DNA from: Spirochaetales bacterium
Lineage (GTDB): Bacteria > Spirochaetota > Spirochaetia > UBA9216
NCBI GenBank assembly: GCA_003245835.1
Contig: QKCC01000279.1
Coordinates: 1 to 36,039 of the forward strand
Reading direction: 5' to 3'
DNA length: 36,039 nt
This document shows, one piece after another, positions 24,077 through 32,336 of this stretch. Position numbers and translations under genes: made by a program. Position 1 is the first letter of the stretch; each line of letters starts with the position of its first letter. The notes below the pieces were generated by a model, which had not been told where the DNA came from, did not search any database, and saw nothing but the letters and a program-made list of their open reading frames with translations.

Positions 24077-24784
24077 TCAGGACATTATCTCTTCCGGTTC
24101 ATCCACCCTGAACAGATAGATAGGATCCACCTTGTAAATCCTGGTGACCTCGGTCGACTGAATGTATTCGTTATCAGCCTCAAGATTAAGATTTATAAAG
24201 TGCTTTACGGGTTTGTAACCGTCGGCGTTGAGCTCAATTGAGAGAGAGAACTCGCGCTGCTCATCGATTGCACCTGCGCCTACCGGAAGCGGCCAGAATA
24301 AAAAACCGCCTTCGGTCTCCTTGATAAGCCGGCTTGGATTGTTCCAGCGCGGACCGTTCATTGCTACAAGATTACCGTCAAGCTTCAAAGAAATATCAGC
24401 GCCTGCGTAGGGTGCAAAGGTCTTGCCGTCGAAAACGGAACCCTTAATAATCGGAAAATTGAATAGCGGCGGGTTCGGAGCAGATTCCGGTGAAGAGCCT
24501 TCTTCAAGCCGCCGGTGAGAGCCTACCTGCCTGATCCCCTCATTTATAAGCGCGGCAATATCAGCCGTACTCTGGGGCTGATCGATATAGGATTTTGATA
24601 TATGGGACAACCCGCGGGAAGACGTCGTATAAATAGGCGGAACCCTGTTGAGTACATAGCACACGACATCGGTTTTACATTCATCCGAGTTATTACAGCC
24701 GTTTTTTGCTATAAACTCGGGATCAGCGAAGATATCTTCAACTTTACCGATTACAAGTTCTTCCATAAGGTTATGTATTCCCAT
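24077..24784 (-). CDS. ComFB-domain protein with C-terminal beta-sandwich
   Basis: Residues ~5-58 match the ComFB family: MEELVIGKVEDIF, cysteines at 30, 36 and 42, and the signature DVVCYVLNRVPPIY. Some cyanobacterial ComFB proteins have been reported to bind cyclic di-GMP or cyclic di-AMP. After a polar linker (~75-105), residues ~110-225 look like a carboxypeptidase-regulatory or Ig-like beta domain (IKGSVFDGKTFAPYAGADISL ... IELNADGYKPVKHFINL). There is no signal peptide, so the whole protein should be cytoplasmic. Total length is 235, against roughly 90-180 for stand-alone ComFB. AGGAGG lies 6 nt before the start. It converges on the DUF503 gene with only 20 nt between the stops. Confidence 0.8.
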   Translation of the reverse strand: MGIHNLMEELVIGKVEDIFADPEFIAKNGCNNSDECKTDVVCYVLNRVPPIYTTSSRGLSHISKSYIDQPQSTADIAALINEGIRQVGSHRRLEEGSSPESAPNPPLFNFPIIKGSVFDGKTFAPYAGADISLKLDGNLVAMNGPRWNNPSRLIKETEGGFLFWPLPVGAGAIDEQREFSLSIELNADGYKPVKHFINLNLEADNEYIQSTEVTRIYKVDPIYLFRVDEPEEIMS

Positions 24785-24864
24785 TAGTTCCTCCTGTTTA
24801 TATCCATGCTTTAAAATGACAAAACGTTAAAAGGTACACAGTACCCGCATGCTGCTTTTATTAA

Positions 24865-25302
24865 TTATTCATCATCCTCGTCTGAATTGATTTCGATTAT
24901 TTCTTTTATATCGTCAACGCAGAAAAGGAAATCCTTGAGGGTCTCTTTCAAAGAATAATAGTTTAACCCTGCAAAGTAAACCTTGGAAAAAACTGAAAAA
25001 TTAAAATCTTCAAACTTCTGTATATTCATATAACAGCCGTATTCATAACAGATCTTGAGCATCTCTTCGAGCCGCTCCTGAATAAAAGAAGCCATTCTCG
25101 GAGAAAAAGAGAAGGTGAAGGCTATTTCGAGAAATTTGCTGTCGTCGTCTATGAAAAAGCCGCCGCAGAATTCAGATTCCTTCTCGAATCCGGCGGAATA
25201 TGTATTATCGCTCATGTCGCCTTCTGAAAGATCATAGCCGAGTTCCTTGAAAATGACGGTAACGCGTCTAATCCTTTCTTTCATAAGTTTAGTATATTTC
25301 AT
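24865..25302 (-). CDS. Small hypothetical protein, possible YbjN/secretion-chaperone-like fold
   Basis: The 145-residue cytoplasmic protein alternates helices and strands: a first helix (KYTKLMKERIRRVTVIFKEL), strands (AGFEKESEFCGGFFIDDDS, FLEIAFTFSFS), a second helix (ASFIQERLEEMLKICYEYG), strands (KVYFAGLNY) and a last helix. The C-terminus is very acidic (INSDEDDE). The order helix-sheet-helix-sheet-helix recalls YbjN and type III secretion chaperones, but I have no motif to prove it. GAGG lies 8 nt before the start, and a candidate promoter precedes it. It is likely a single gene between ttcA-like and comFB-like genes. Confidence 0.7.
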   Translation of the reverse strand: MKYTKLMKERIRRVTVIFKELGYDLSEGDMSDNTYSAGFEKESEFCGGFFIDDDSKFLEIAFTFSFSPRMASFIQERLEEMLKICYEYGCYMNIQKFEDFNFSVFSKVYFAGLNYYSLKETLKDFLFCVDDIKEIIEINSDEDDE

Positions 25303-25319
25303 GGTGTTTCCTCACTATC

Positions 25320-25348
25320 AATGTATTATTAAATCATCCAATTGACAA
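25320..25348 (-). promoter_or_regulatory. Candidate promoter of the 24865-25302 gene
   Basis: On the minus strand TTGTCA (25343-25348), a 17-nt spacer and TACATT (25320-25325). The predicted start of transcription is about 10 nt upstream of the ATG, leaving room for the GAGG ribosome site. Confidence 0.45.
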
Positions 25349-25385
25349 GATTCTTTATTAAGGCACTTCATTAAACCTTATGTTT

Positions 25386-26150
25386 TTAATCATCTGTAAG
25401 AAGGTTGAAATCGTCCTTTTCATTCCAGAAAGCATTGTAAATATGTTCCCGGGTCAGTTTATCAATGTGGCTGAGGTTGCTTATTATGGGTTTAACCCTG
25501 CTTCTTATATTTGTTTCGTTATAGGGGCACGGGCTTTTGCAGACAGGAAATTCAAGGTTGTCGGACAGTCTGCTGACAGCGCTTTCCCGTACTTCACACA
25601 TTGGCCGGATTATGTGCAGTTTGCCTTTGAAAAATTCCTGAACCGGCAGCATAGTCGTAAATCTGCCCCTGAAACAGAGATTTATCATGGTTGTTTCTAC
25701 GACATCATCAAGATGATGACCGAGCGCAATTTTCGTAAAGCCCCTGCTTTCGGCAATATCAAAAAGCACTCTTTTGCGGTTTCTTGAACACAGATAGCAG
25801 TTGAAATTCTCGTTGAAGCTGCCCGGAAACATTTTAACATCAACGCTCTCAAAAGAAACGTTTATAATGCTGAAAAAATCTCTCAGCGCGGCAAGCTGTG
25901 CCTCTGTAACAGGATGTTCGATCCAGTTGATGTGTACGGCATGAAGTTCATACTCTATCGGCAGCCATCGCTTCCGCAGAGCAAGTGAAAATGCGAGAGC
26001 AAGCGAGTCCTTGCCGCCTGATATCCCCATTAAAACCCTGTCGTTTTCCGAGATCATGTTAAACCGGTTTATCCCCCGGCCTGTCTGTTTTACAAAGCGC
26101 ATTACCCAGGGAGGGATGGTACCTGAAAAAATTTCTGATACAGCGTTCAT
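25386..26150 (-). CDS. TtcA-like tRNA 2-thiocytidine synthetase (PP-loop family)
   Basis: The 254-residue protein has a PP-loop, SGGKDS, at 44-49 and the ALGHHLDDVVETTMINL segment of the N-type ATP pyrophosphatase/tRNA thiolation family. Cysteines are placed as in TtcA: a CxxC pair (Cys118, Cys121) and Cys204. In E. coli TtcA three cysteines in these positions hold a [4Fe-4S] cluster. Cys208 is close by. TtcA activates cytidine 32 of tRNA with ATP and replaces its oxygen with sulfur. The start overlaps the upstream HD gene's stop by four bases (ATGA), so they are translationally coupled. Confidence 0.88.
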   Translation of the reverse strand: MNAVSEIFSGTIPPWVMRFVKQTGRGINRFNMISENDRVLMGISGGKDSLALAFSLALRKRWLPIEYELHAVHINWIEHPVTEAQLAALRDFFSIINVSFESVDVKMFPGSFNENFNCYLCSRNRKRVLFDIAESRGFTKIALGHHLDDVVETTMINLCFRGRFTTMLPVQEFFKGKLHIIRPMCEVRESAVSRLSDNLEFPVCKSPCPYNETNIRSRVKPIISNLSHIDKLTREHIYNAFWNEKDDFNLLTDD

Positions 26151-27448
26151 ATTGCCCTTATTCCGTCTGACGGACTGAAATTCTCAACATCCCGTTCAGG
26201 GACATAAACCCTTATTTTGCGCAGGGATTCCGTGAACCCTTCGACTACGGGTCCGGAAAAAACGGATTCGGAATCAAGGTATGAAATGGTCCCGCTTGCT
26301 GATACAACGGGAAGGTTAACCTCGAATGAAATGGGCTCCGGGATATCAACAATAAGGTCGGTACAGCCCGAATCTCCGGTCTCGGTCTTTTCGAAGTCAA
26401 TTCTGCGTTCAAGATTACAAAGCTCAGTGTGAAGCGGGTTGTGGGTCGAGAAGGGTATTTCAAGTACACATTTATACAGACTTCGGCGGTTTACCATATC
26501 TATGAGTTTCATTACAGGTGAACGCTTTTCTGTGAATCCCGAGAAAAAATCATTATCGGTTAAGCCGTAAAGGTCCTGATTACTGATTACACCGTCGAGC
26601 AAAGAAGTAATGACAGCTTTTTTGATCATAGCAGTCGCAATGCGGACAGTTTTATGCCAGTAAACTGTTCTGTACATCAGGTATTTGGAGAAGAGCACAT
26701 TTTCTACAGCGCTTATTCCCTGAGCGTTGATGCCTATGCCTTTTCCTGCGGGTACAATTTTGGATATTGCAAAATCCGTATCCTGTATTCCGTAAGGCAC
26801 TCCGCAGAAAAAGGCGTCACGGTTAAGGTAGTCAAGTTTATCGGGGTCAAGAACGCCCGAAAGGATGCTGCGGAAGAAAATAATTTCAGGATCCCCATTA
26901 TCGGGCATTTCGAAATTAACAATCGCGGCGGTTTTCTGCGGAGAAGCGCCGATATTGTTTTTGATACAGCCGGAGACGGGTTCACGGAGTATAATCTCGC
27001 CGGTAAGAACCTCATGATCCTTCAGCGGCAGGTCCTTCAGCGAATGTGCGTATGGGAAATGTCCCAGATCATGCAGAAGTGCAGCGCAGAGGAAGGATTT
27101 AACACCTTCAAGAGTCAGCGGGATGCAGTCAGGGTTGCCGACAAGCTGCGAAATGATACGTTTCGCAAGATGAAATACTCCGAGGCTGTGGCTGAGCCTT
27201 GTGTGTGTGGCGCCTGGGTAAACGTGGTAGGCAGGACCCAGCTGTTTTATTCCTGCAAGGTTCTGGAAAGGCTCGAGGCTTACAAGGCTTTTGAATCCTG
27301 CTGAAAGAAAAATGTTCTGCCAGCGGGGGTCGCGAATCGGTTCTGTATAGTCTGAATTTAGATGTTTAAGAATGCTTTCCTTCAATTTCTTCTCTCTAAG
27401 TGATTTAGGTGTATAATACAGATCATGGATTGACGAGTCAATTCTCAT
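26147..27448 (-). CDS. HD-domain phosphohydrolase (COG1078-like, dNTPase/SAMHD1-related)
   Basis: This is a 433-residue protein of the HD superfamily in the style of COG1078. It has FQNLAGIKQLGPAYHVYPGATHTR followed by LSHSLGVFHLAKR, then the metal-binding ALLHDLGHFPYAHSLKD, the acid-base region KDHE, and DPDKLDYLNRDAFFCG. The first His, HD pair and later Asp are all present, so it should be an active metal-dependent phosphohydrolase. Relatives hydrolyse dNTPs or other nucleotides. The ATG at 27448 is chosen; an in-frame TTG at 27466 would add six residues. Its start lies only 17 bases from that of the divergent lipoprotein gene. It is coupled to the TtcA-like gene downstream. Confidence 0.88.
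   Translation of the reverse strand: MRIDSSIHDLYYTPKSLREKKLKESILKHLNSDYTEPIRDPRWQNIFLSAGFKSLVSLEPFQNLAGIKQLGPAYHVYPGATHTRLSHSLGVFHLAKRIISQLVGNPDCIPLTLEGVKSFLCAALLHDLGHFPYAHSLKDLPLKDHEVLTGEIILREPVSGCIKNNIGASPQKTAAIVNFEMPDNGDPEIIFFRSILSGVLDPDKLDYLNRDAFFCGVPYGIQDTDFAISKIVPAGKGIGINAQGISAVENVLFSKYLMYRTVYWHKTVRIATAMIKKAVITSLLDGVISNQDLYGLTDNDFFSGFTEKRSPVMKLIDMVNRRSLYKCVLEIPFSTHNPLHTELCNLERRIDFEKTETGDSGCTDLIVDIPEPISFEVNLPVVSASGTISYLDSESVFSGPVVEGFTESLRKIRVYVPERDVENFSPSDGIRAI
27412..27417 (+). promoter_or_regulatory. Perfect -10 box for the lipoprotein-PilZ unit, inside the HD gene
   Basis: TATAAT at 27412-27417 lies within the first codons of the minus-strand HD gene, 48 nt upstream of the lipoprotein ATG. 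The -35 region (TTCTTC at 27388-27393, 18-nt spacing) is poor, so an activator may be needed. Confidence 0.4.
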
Positions 27449-27465
27449 CTGGTAGCATTTCTGCA

Positions 27466-28107
27466 ATGAAAATGATTCCTTCTTTGCTGATATTGGCTGC
27501 CGTTGCCTCTTTTATTTCATGCACGCCAAAGGAAAATGAAAATGGAAAAGCGGCTCCAGCCCCTGTGAAAACTGCAGCCGGAAACACAGCTCCAAAAGCC
27601 AGCAAATCGGAAAAGGCTGTGGACGCAGCTGACAGCGCCCGGATTGGGGAGCCCGAAGGCAGAGACTTTCTGCTGTACACAGAGGAGCCGGAGGAACCGG
27701 TCATGGTTTATGATTTTGAAATAGGCCGGCTTCAGGGCTATATGGATGCGGATGATACCGAAGCCGGGATGATTGATGCCGCCGAAGCTTTTTTTGATTC
27801 TATTATTGCAGGCAAGCCTGATTACGGGTTTGTAGCTGAAGAAAAGAAAGATTTTGTCATGAAGAATATGGAAGAAGAAGTCAGGCAGGCAATTCCTGAA
27901 AGTTTTCGCCTCGGCGCTATCAACAGGGGTGCCGAGCCGCCGCGCGCGCCGGTACGATTCGAAAAAAACGGAGTTTTCTGCAGCGGCTGGGTTTATTTTA
28001 AAAGAGATAAAGTCTGGAAAATACACGATCTGCAGGCAGATTTTTCAGTCCTGAATAAAAAAAAGAATGACCATTCACCCTGGTATCCTTATAATAAGGC
28101 TATGTAG
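27466..28107 (+). CDS. Putative lipoprotein of unknown function
   Basis: The start at 27466 gives a lipoprotein signal peptide with lipobox FISC; an alternative ATG lies two codons later. The frame upstream to 27409 has no support. The 213-residue product has an Ala/Pro/Lys-rich linker after the lipid anchor (residues ~20-55), an acidic central part and a C-terminal alpha/beta part (MIDAAEAFFDSIIAGKPDYG ... FEKNGVFCSGWVYFKRDKVW). The last segment suggests an NTF2-like or DUF4864-like small domain. Family not recognised. It is followed after 8 nt by the PilZ gene. Confidence 0.72.
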   Translation: MKMIPSLLILAAVASFISCTPKENENGKAAPAPVKTAAGNTAPKASKSEKAVDAADSARIGEPEGRDFLLYTEEPEEPVMVYDFEIGRLQGYMDADDTEAGMIDAAEAFFDSIIAGKPDYGFVAEEKKDFVMKNMEEEVRQAIPESFRLGAINRGAEPPRAPVRFEKNGVFCSGWVYFKRDKVWKIHDLQADFSVLNKKKNDHSPWYPYNKAM

Positions 28108-28115
28108 AGGAAGTT

Positions 28116-29330
28116 ATGGGAAGTTCTATAAGCAGGATTGAGAGAGAATTTATAATCAAGGCCCTGGACGACAATAAATTCATTCTTAAAATGCATGGCC
28201 AGCGGAAAGAAGCTGATGTTGTAATTCTGAATTACGATGAAAATGAATATGTTGAAGTATATTCAAAAGAACGGGATCTCGGCAGCTTCATAAAAAATGA
28301 AGAAATCCGCCTGTTCTTTTCATATTACGGTCATGTTATGACTTTTAATTCCAGAATCATTTCTTGCGATGAAGAAAAGGCCAGGCTGAAGTACCCCGAG
28401 CGTGTTTTGAAAAATCTGCAGCGGAAGTATGAGCGGGTACGTCCTCCTGAGGGCGTTGAGCTGCTATTTACAGTTGACAATGTCAAGGTTGAATTGAAAT
28501 TCCCTGAATCAGGAAGGTTCGTCAGGCTTGACGACTTCAGCGGCAATAATAAATTCGATATATCGAGCATCAATAATCTGATTGCCGAATTCCGCGGGAT
28601 AATATCAAAGCATTGCGATAAAAACAGAATAACCATGTTCCGGGACAGGGAACCTCAGACCTTTGAAGAAAAACTTATTGCAGGCACTGGAAAAATCTTC
28701 TTCATGCAGTCCATCTATGAGGGAATAAAACCGCCGGAGACCGAAACTGAATTATCGATTGTTGATAAGTCTGAACTTAAACCCGAAGATGTAGAAATCC
28801 TTCTCGCAGATATGAAGAAAGCCGGGATTTATTCAGTTCTTTATTGCCCGGTGCTTTACCATGAATATACAGCAGGCTACATCTACCTATGCAATGAAAA
28901 GAATAAAAAAATCGAAATAGATACTCTTGAATATGTGTATCAGTTTTCAAAAATCCTGGCATGGAGTCTGAATAAAAACGATTATTTTTCAGGCGGTCAG
29001 ACAAAGGCAATCGATTTCAATTCGCAGATTGTGGATATAAGTGCTTCCGGATTGATGTTTGCGGACAGTTCCGAGAGTCTGAGTGATGTTTTAAATATTT
29101 ATACGGACCTGAACCTTGAACTGAGAATTGGTAAACGCAAAATGAAAATATTCTCGAGGGTAATGAGAAAATTTCATGACAGGGGAATGACTTTTTACGG
29201 GGTTCAGTATATGGATATTAATCCCGAAGACTTCAGATACCTTTTTGAGTATGTATACGGCAGAGTTTTTAACGAAAACGACAGTACTCTCTGGGAAGGC
29301 GGATCAAGGCCTCCTACACTGGAGCTGTAG
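28116..29330 (+). CDS. PilZ-domain protein with inserted GAF-like domain (DUF1577-like)
   Basis: The 404-residue cytoplasmic protein has the two halves of a PilZ cyclic-di-GMP site. RKYER (Arg103-Arg107) gives the RxxxR motif and VDISASG (Asp307, Ser309, Gly312) gives the DxSxxG motif. In ordinary PilZ domains these lie about 20-40 residues apart; here about 200 residues intervene, of which ~150-290 look GAF-like (YSVLYCPVLYHEYTAGYIYL ...). Residues 1-100 resemble a YcgR/PilZN-type N-terminal beta domain. The overall plan recalls the DUF1577 family described from Leptospira. The ribosome site is GAGGAAG, 3-9 nt before the start. It is preceded by a lipoprotein gene and followed by a large regulator gene. 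Confidence 0.82.
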   Translation: MGSSISRIEREFIIKALDDNKFILKMHGQRKEADVVILNYDENEYVEVYSKERDLGSFIKNEEIRLFFSYYGHVMTFNSRIISCDEEKARLKYPERVLKNLQRKYERVRPPEGVELLFTVDNVKVELKFPESGRFVRLDDFSGNNKFDISSINNLIAEFRGIISKHCDKNRITMFRDREPQTFEEKLIAGTGKIFFMQSIYEGIKPPETETELSIVDKSELKPEDVEILLADMKKAGIYSVLYCPVLYHEYTAGYIYLCNEKNKKIEIDTLEYVYQFSKILAWSLNKNDYFSGGQTKAIDFNSQIVDISASGLMFADSSESLSDVLNIYTDLNLELRIGKRKMKIFSRVMRKFHDRGMTFYGVQYMDINPEDFRYLFEYVYGRVFNENDSTLWEGGSRPPTLEL

Positions 29331-29349
29331 TTATGCCGATAAGAGTATT

Positions 29350-32124
29350 ATGAATGGTTTTTTCCTTATTGCAGAGATTAGTGAACTTCCGCAGTTTATT
29401 AATGTTGACGAGGCTGCTGCTTCCGAGTTGATTCGAAACTGTGAAAGAAGTGTTAATAATTCTTTCCGCTGCGGGCTCTACCAGCAGGGCAGCTTTCTTA
29501 TTTTTCGTATAGAATCTGATATTGAAAACTCAGCAGCAGTAGTGGAAACAGCTACAGGTCTTTTATCGATACTGCACAGCTATAATGAGGATATACATGA
29601 ATTTTCAATGATGCTTGTGTTCAGGAAAAATACGGACTCTCAGGGTCTCGCCGCTGAACTGAAGCAGAGTTATTTCAGTATTTGTGAAGACGGTGTACTC
29701 CTCATCGAAAGAAGAATAGCGGAAGCCGCCGGGCTGCCTTATGCCGAGCCGGCGGATGAGGGTTATTACAGCATCAGTCTCGATGACGAGGATGTCTCAC
29801 ATCAGAACCTGCAGTCTCTTGAACATATTATAGACTCCAGGGAAGTAGACAAGCTTATAAAACAAATTATACCGCTGATTGATGTAGAAGCTGATCAAAG
29901 GCTGATAGTTCTTAACGGCAGCTCCGAGTTCGTTGTAAGGCAGAATCTTTCTCAGGCTGTACAGGAAGCTTCCGGAAAGAACAGGAGCATAAACTCAGCA
30001 GTTTACATTGATATCCTCGAAGCAGAGAGTTCAGTAATTATGCCCTTTGTCAGAAGCGTAGATATGCAGCTTGTTCCGCTAGTTGATGACTGCCTCGAAG
30101 GTGTAGAGCTTAAAACCTGGCTTGCATGTAAACCGAGGCTGTATTCAGTTAATTCGGATTTCAGTGAAGATTACTTTTTCAGCGTTTACTGCCTGTACCT
30201 GAAAGGCGTAATGAAATATTTCAGAAACGCTCTTCTGCCGGCTGTTATTGTTTTTACGGGATTAAGCCAGCAAGCGGAAGGTGTTTTCCGTTATGCTAAG
30301 AGGGTTATCGATTACATTGATGAAGAAACATCGCCTACAGTATTCTTTATCAACTGCGGCGGGGACGGGGATAATACCGGGGATCTGCTTCCAGGGGGTG
30401 TATTCCGCTATTATTCTTCAAGAAACTGCTGTGCTTCTGCGGAAGTCCCGGGCGGGGCTTCATCACTCAATTATCATTTGACCAAACTTCTTTACATAAT
30501 CGGAATAACCGAAGGAATTCTGGACAGGCGAATGCTCGATTCATTTCTCATTGACTGCGGTTATAATGAAACCGAGATAGTGTCGGGCATAAACAGTCTC
30601 GAAAATAAGGGATGTATTATCGTCAACCGTTTTATAAGGGTTATAAGAGATGATGCCTTCGGCGATATCCAAAAGAAAATAGGCGCAAAAGATGAAATAT
30701 ACAGAAAACTGGCCGCATTCATAAACGCTCATATGCATGAAGATACACTGCATGATTTTGGACTTGCAGCGGGAAGGCTGGCGTCCTATGCAGCAGATCC
30801 TGTCGTCGGTTCGGCAGTGTATAATTGCCTGACCATTCTTCTCGATTTCAGCAAGGTAAATGACGTAAAAAATTGCCTGGCCGCATGTGAAAAACTCAGC
30901 AGGAAGCTCTCGGACGCACTGAAACTGCGCTGTTACCTTCTGCAGAACGACAGGAACTCGTGCATGAAAATGCTGAAAGGGCTGCCTGATCGGCCGGATT
31001 ATCCGGAAAATCTTGAAGAAGCTATTCTTATGCTTGAAACGTCCCAGTATTTTCATGCTGTCAGGGATTATCAGCGGTCCATGGATTATGTAAAGAAGGT
31101 GCTTATTTTTCTGCAGGCCGGTGATTATCCGATTCTTGAAGGCTCAGCGTTTATAGATCTGGGGTTCCTGATGCTGTGCAAGGGAAAACTTCTCGAATCC
31201 GCGGAATACCTGAGCCTTGCAGTTGAAAAACTTTCCGGCACAAAGGATTATTTTAACAAAATACGTGCATGGCTGTTCACCTCGATTCAGCAGTATCTTT
31301 GGGGTTCGCTGGACGGTGCTCTTGACTCAGCACAGAAAGCGGTTGAATTATCATCTGCACACGGTTTTGAAGAATGGCAGTTTTTCTCGGAATTCATGAT
31401 CTGCCGCCTGTATTTTGAACTTGGACGGTATGACGATGCCGAAAAAAAACTCGCTGAAAGCCTGCTTAGATGTGAAATCTACCGGGACGACGAACGACGA
31501 AGACTGTTTTCTGCCTGGACCGCAAGGGCCTGTATATACCAGGGCAAAATTTATCGCGGCATCAATATGCTGCTCTCACTCGATGAGGATCCTGAAGTTC
31601 TGTATTTTCTGACAGAAGCATATTACTTTAACGGAAATATAGAGAAAGCCCTGGAAAGCATAGAAAAGGCGGAAAGCTCCGAAGAATACTTCATGCCTGG
31701 ATTCCTGCCGCTGAGCCATGTAAGCTGGAAGAACGGTTTTAATTCTATCGAAGACAGGGCGCTGCAGTCAAACAGGGGAACAGGCGTACTGAACCACTGC
31801 ATCCGGGCAACGCATGCCTACCTGCTTGGAATGACCGGAAACAGGGAATACGGAATCGAAATACTTTTTTCACTGACACGGGATGAAAAAATATCCGAAT
31901 TTGATCCGTTCAACAAGCTGTATTTCTACTTTTATTGTCAGATGGTTGAACAAAGGCAGAATGCTGAATTGATAGATAAACTGACATTAATCAGCAAAGC
32001 ACTGAAATATCTGCAGCAGACCTCAAGCAGGATTAACGACCCGAAGATCAGGCAGCAATTCATGAATAAAAGTTACTGGAACTCGAAGCTGGTTAGTGAA
32101 GCCCAGAACGAAAAACTTATATGA
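29350..32124 (+). CDS. Large regulator: degenerate cyclase/STAND NTPase-like with winged helix and TPR repeats
   Basis: I take the ATG at 29350 (924 residues); the frame back to 29245 lies inside the PilZ gene. Residues ~1-130 recall a class III nucleotide cyclase fold (FFLIAEISELPQF ... FSMMLVFRKN) without visible metal Asp residues. Residues ~160-390 have the feel of a STAND NTPase, but the Walker A position reads NGSSEFVVRQNL, lacking GKS/T. Residues ~392-432 resemble a winged helix (LIDCGYNETEIVSGINSLEN). From ~500 to ~890 there are TPR-like helical repeats. The order cyclase-NTPase-TPR is that of soluble adenylyl cyclase and related regulators. Catalytic activity looks lost, so a scaffold or sensor role is more likely. 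Domain calls here are by pattern only. Confidence 0.6.
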   Translation: MNGFFLIAEISELPQFINVDEAAASELIRNCERSVNNSFRCGLYQQGSFLIFRIESDIENSAAVVETATGLLSILHSYNEDIHEFSMMLVFRKNTDSQGLAAELKQSYFSICEDGVLLIERRIAEAAGLPYAEPADEGYYSISLDDEDVSHQNLQSLEHIIDSREVDKLIKQIIPLIDVEADQRLIVLNGSSEFVVRQNLSQAVQEASGKNRSINSAVYIDILEAESSVIMPFVRSVDMQLVPLVDDCLEGVELKTWLACKPRLYSVNSDFSEDYFFSVYCLYLKGVMKYFRNALLPAVIVFTGLSQQAEGVFRYAKRVIDYIDEETSPTVFFINCGGDGDNTGDLLPGGVFRYYSSRNCCASAEVPGGASSLNYHLTKLLYIIGITEGILDRRMLDSFLIDCGYNETEIVSGINSLENKGCIIVNRFIRVIRDDAFGDIQKKIGAKDEIYRKLAAFINAHMHEDTLHDFGLAAGRLASYAADPVVGSAVYNCLTILLDFSKVNDVKNCLAACEKLSRKLSDALKLRCYLLQNDRNSCMKMLKGLPDRPDYPENLEEAILMLETSQYFHAVRDYQRSMDYVKKVLIFLQAGDYPILEGSAFIDLGFLMLCKGKLLESAEYLSLAVEKLSGTKDYFNKIRAWLFTSIQQYLWGSLDGALDSAQKAVELSSAHGFEEWQFFSEFMICRLYFELGRYDDAEKKLAESLLRCEIYRDDERRRLFSAWTARACIYQGKIYRGINMLLSLDEDPEVLYFLTEAYYFNGNIEKALESIEKAESSEEYFMPGFLPLSHVSWKNGFNSIEDRALQSNRGTGVLNHCIRATHAYLLGMTGNREYGIEILFSLTRDEKISEFDPFNKLYFYFYCQMVEQRQNAELIDKLTLISKALKYLQQTSSRINDPKIRQQFMNKSYWNSKLVSEAQNEKLI

Positions 32125-32130
32125 TTCTTA

Positions 32131-32160
32131 TTGACAAAAAAGGCTGTTTTCCGGTATATT
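32131..32160 (+). promoter_or_regulatory. Strong promoter of the tRNA gene
   Basis: Perfect TTGACA (32131-32136), an 18-nt spacer and TATATT (32155-32160), 13 nt before the tRNA. It lies 6 nt after the stop codon of the preceding gene. Confidence 0.75.
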
Positions 32161-32173
32161 TTCCAAGCTTAGC

Positions 32174-32246
32174 GGTGGTGTAGCTCAGTTGGTAGAGCAT
32201 TCGGCTCATATCCGAACGGTCAGGGGTTCAAGTCCCTTCGCCACTA
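32174..32246 (+). tRNA. tRNA-Met (anticodon CAT), probably elongator
   Basis: The 73-nt sequence folds into a full cloverleaf. Acceptor GGTGGTG pairs with CGCCACT (two G-U pairs). The D arm is GCTC/GAGC and the T arm has loop TTCAAGT. The anticodon stem is TTCGG/CCGAA, with CAT at 32207-32209 in loop CTCATAT. CCA is not encoded. The anticodon stem lacks the three G-C pairs and the acceptor lacks the C1-A72 mismatch of initiator tRNA, favouring elongator Met. An Ile2 (lysidine) tRNA cannot be fully excluded from sequence alone. Confidence 0.95.
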
Positions 32247-32282
32247 ATTTGTATTCTGAAATCCGCAGACTTTTGGAATTAC

Positions 32283-32308
32283 GCTCCGGTAACCCCGGAG
32301 CTTTTTTT
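32283..32308 (+). terminator. Terminator downstream of tRNA-Met
   Basis: A 7-bp stem GCTCCGG/CCGGAGC (32283-32289 with 32295-32301) is followed by seven T (32302-32308). Confidence 0.9.
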
Positions 32309-32336
32309 ATGTTCTCCCGTTGACTGCACTGCGAAT

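Noticed and set aside
24050-24085. Possible terminator between the DUF503 and ComFB genes
   Set aside because: Only a 4-bp stem (AACC/GGTT) before CCCTTTTTT; too weak to annotate.
24833-24845. GGTAC-ACA-GTACC palindrome after the 24865 gene as terminator
   Set aside because: A five-pair stem with only four T on the minus strand; too weak for a confident call.
32174-32246. Integration site at the tRNA 3' end
   Set aside because: No repeat of the tRNA end, integrase or foreign-looking genes nearby.
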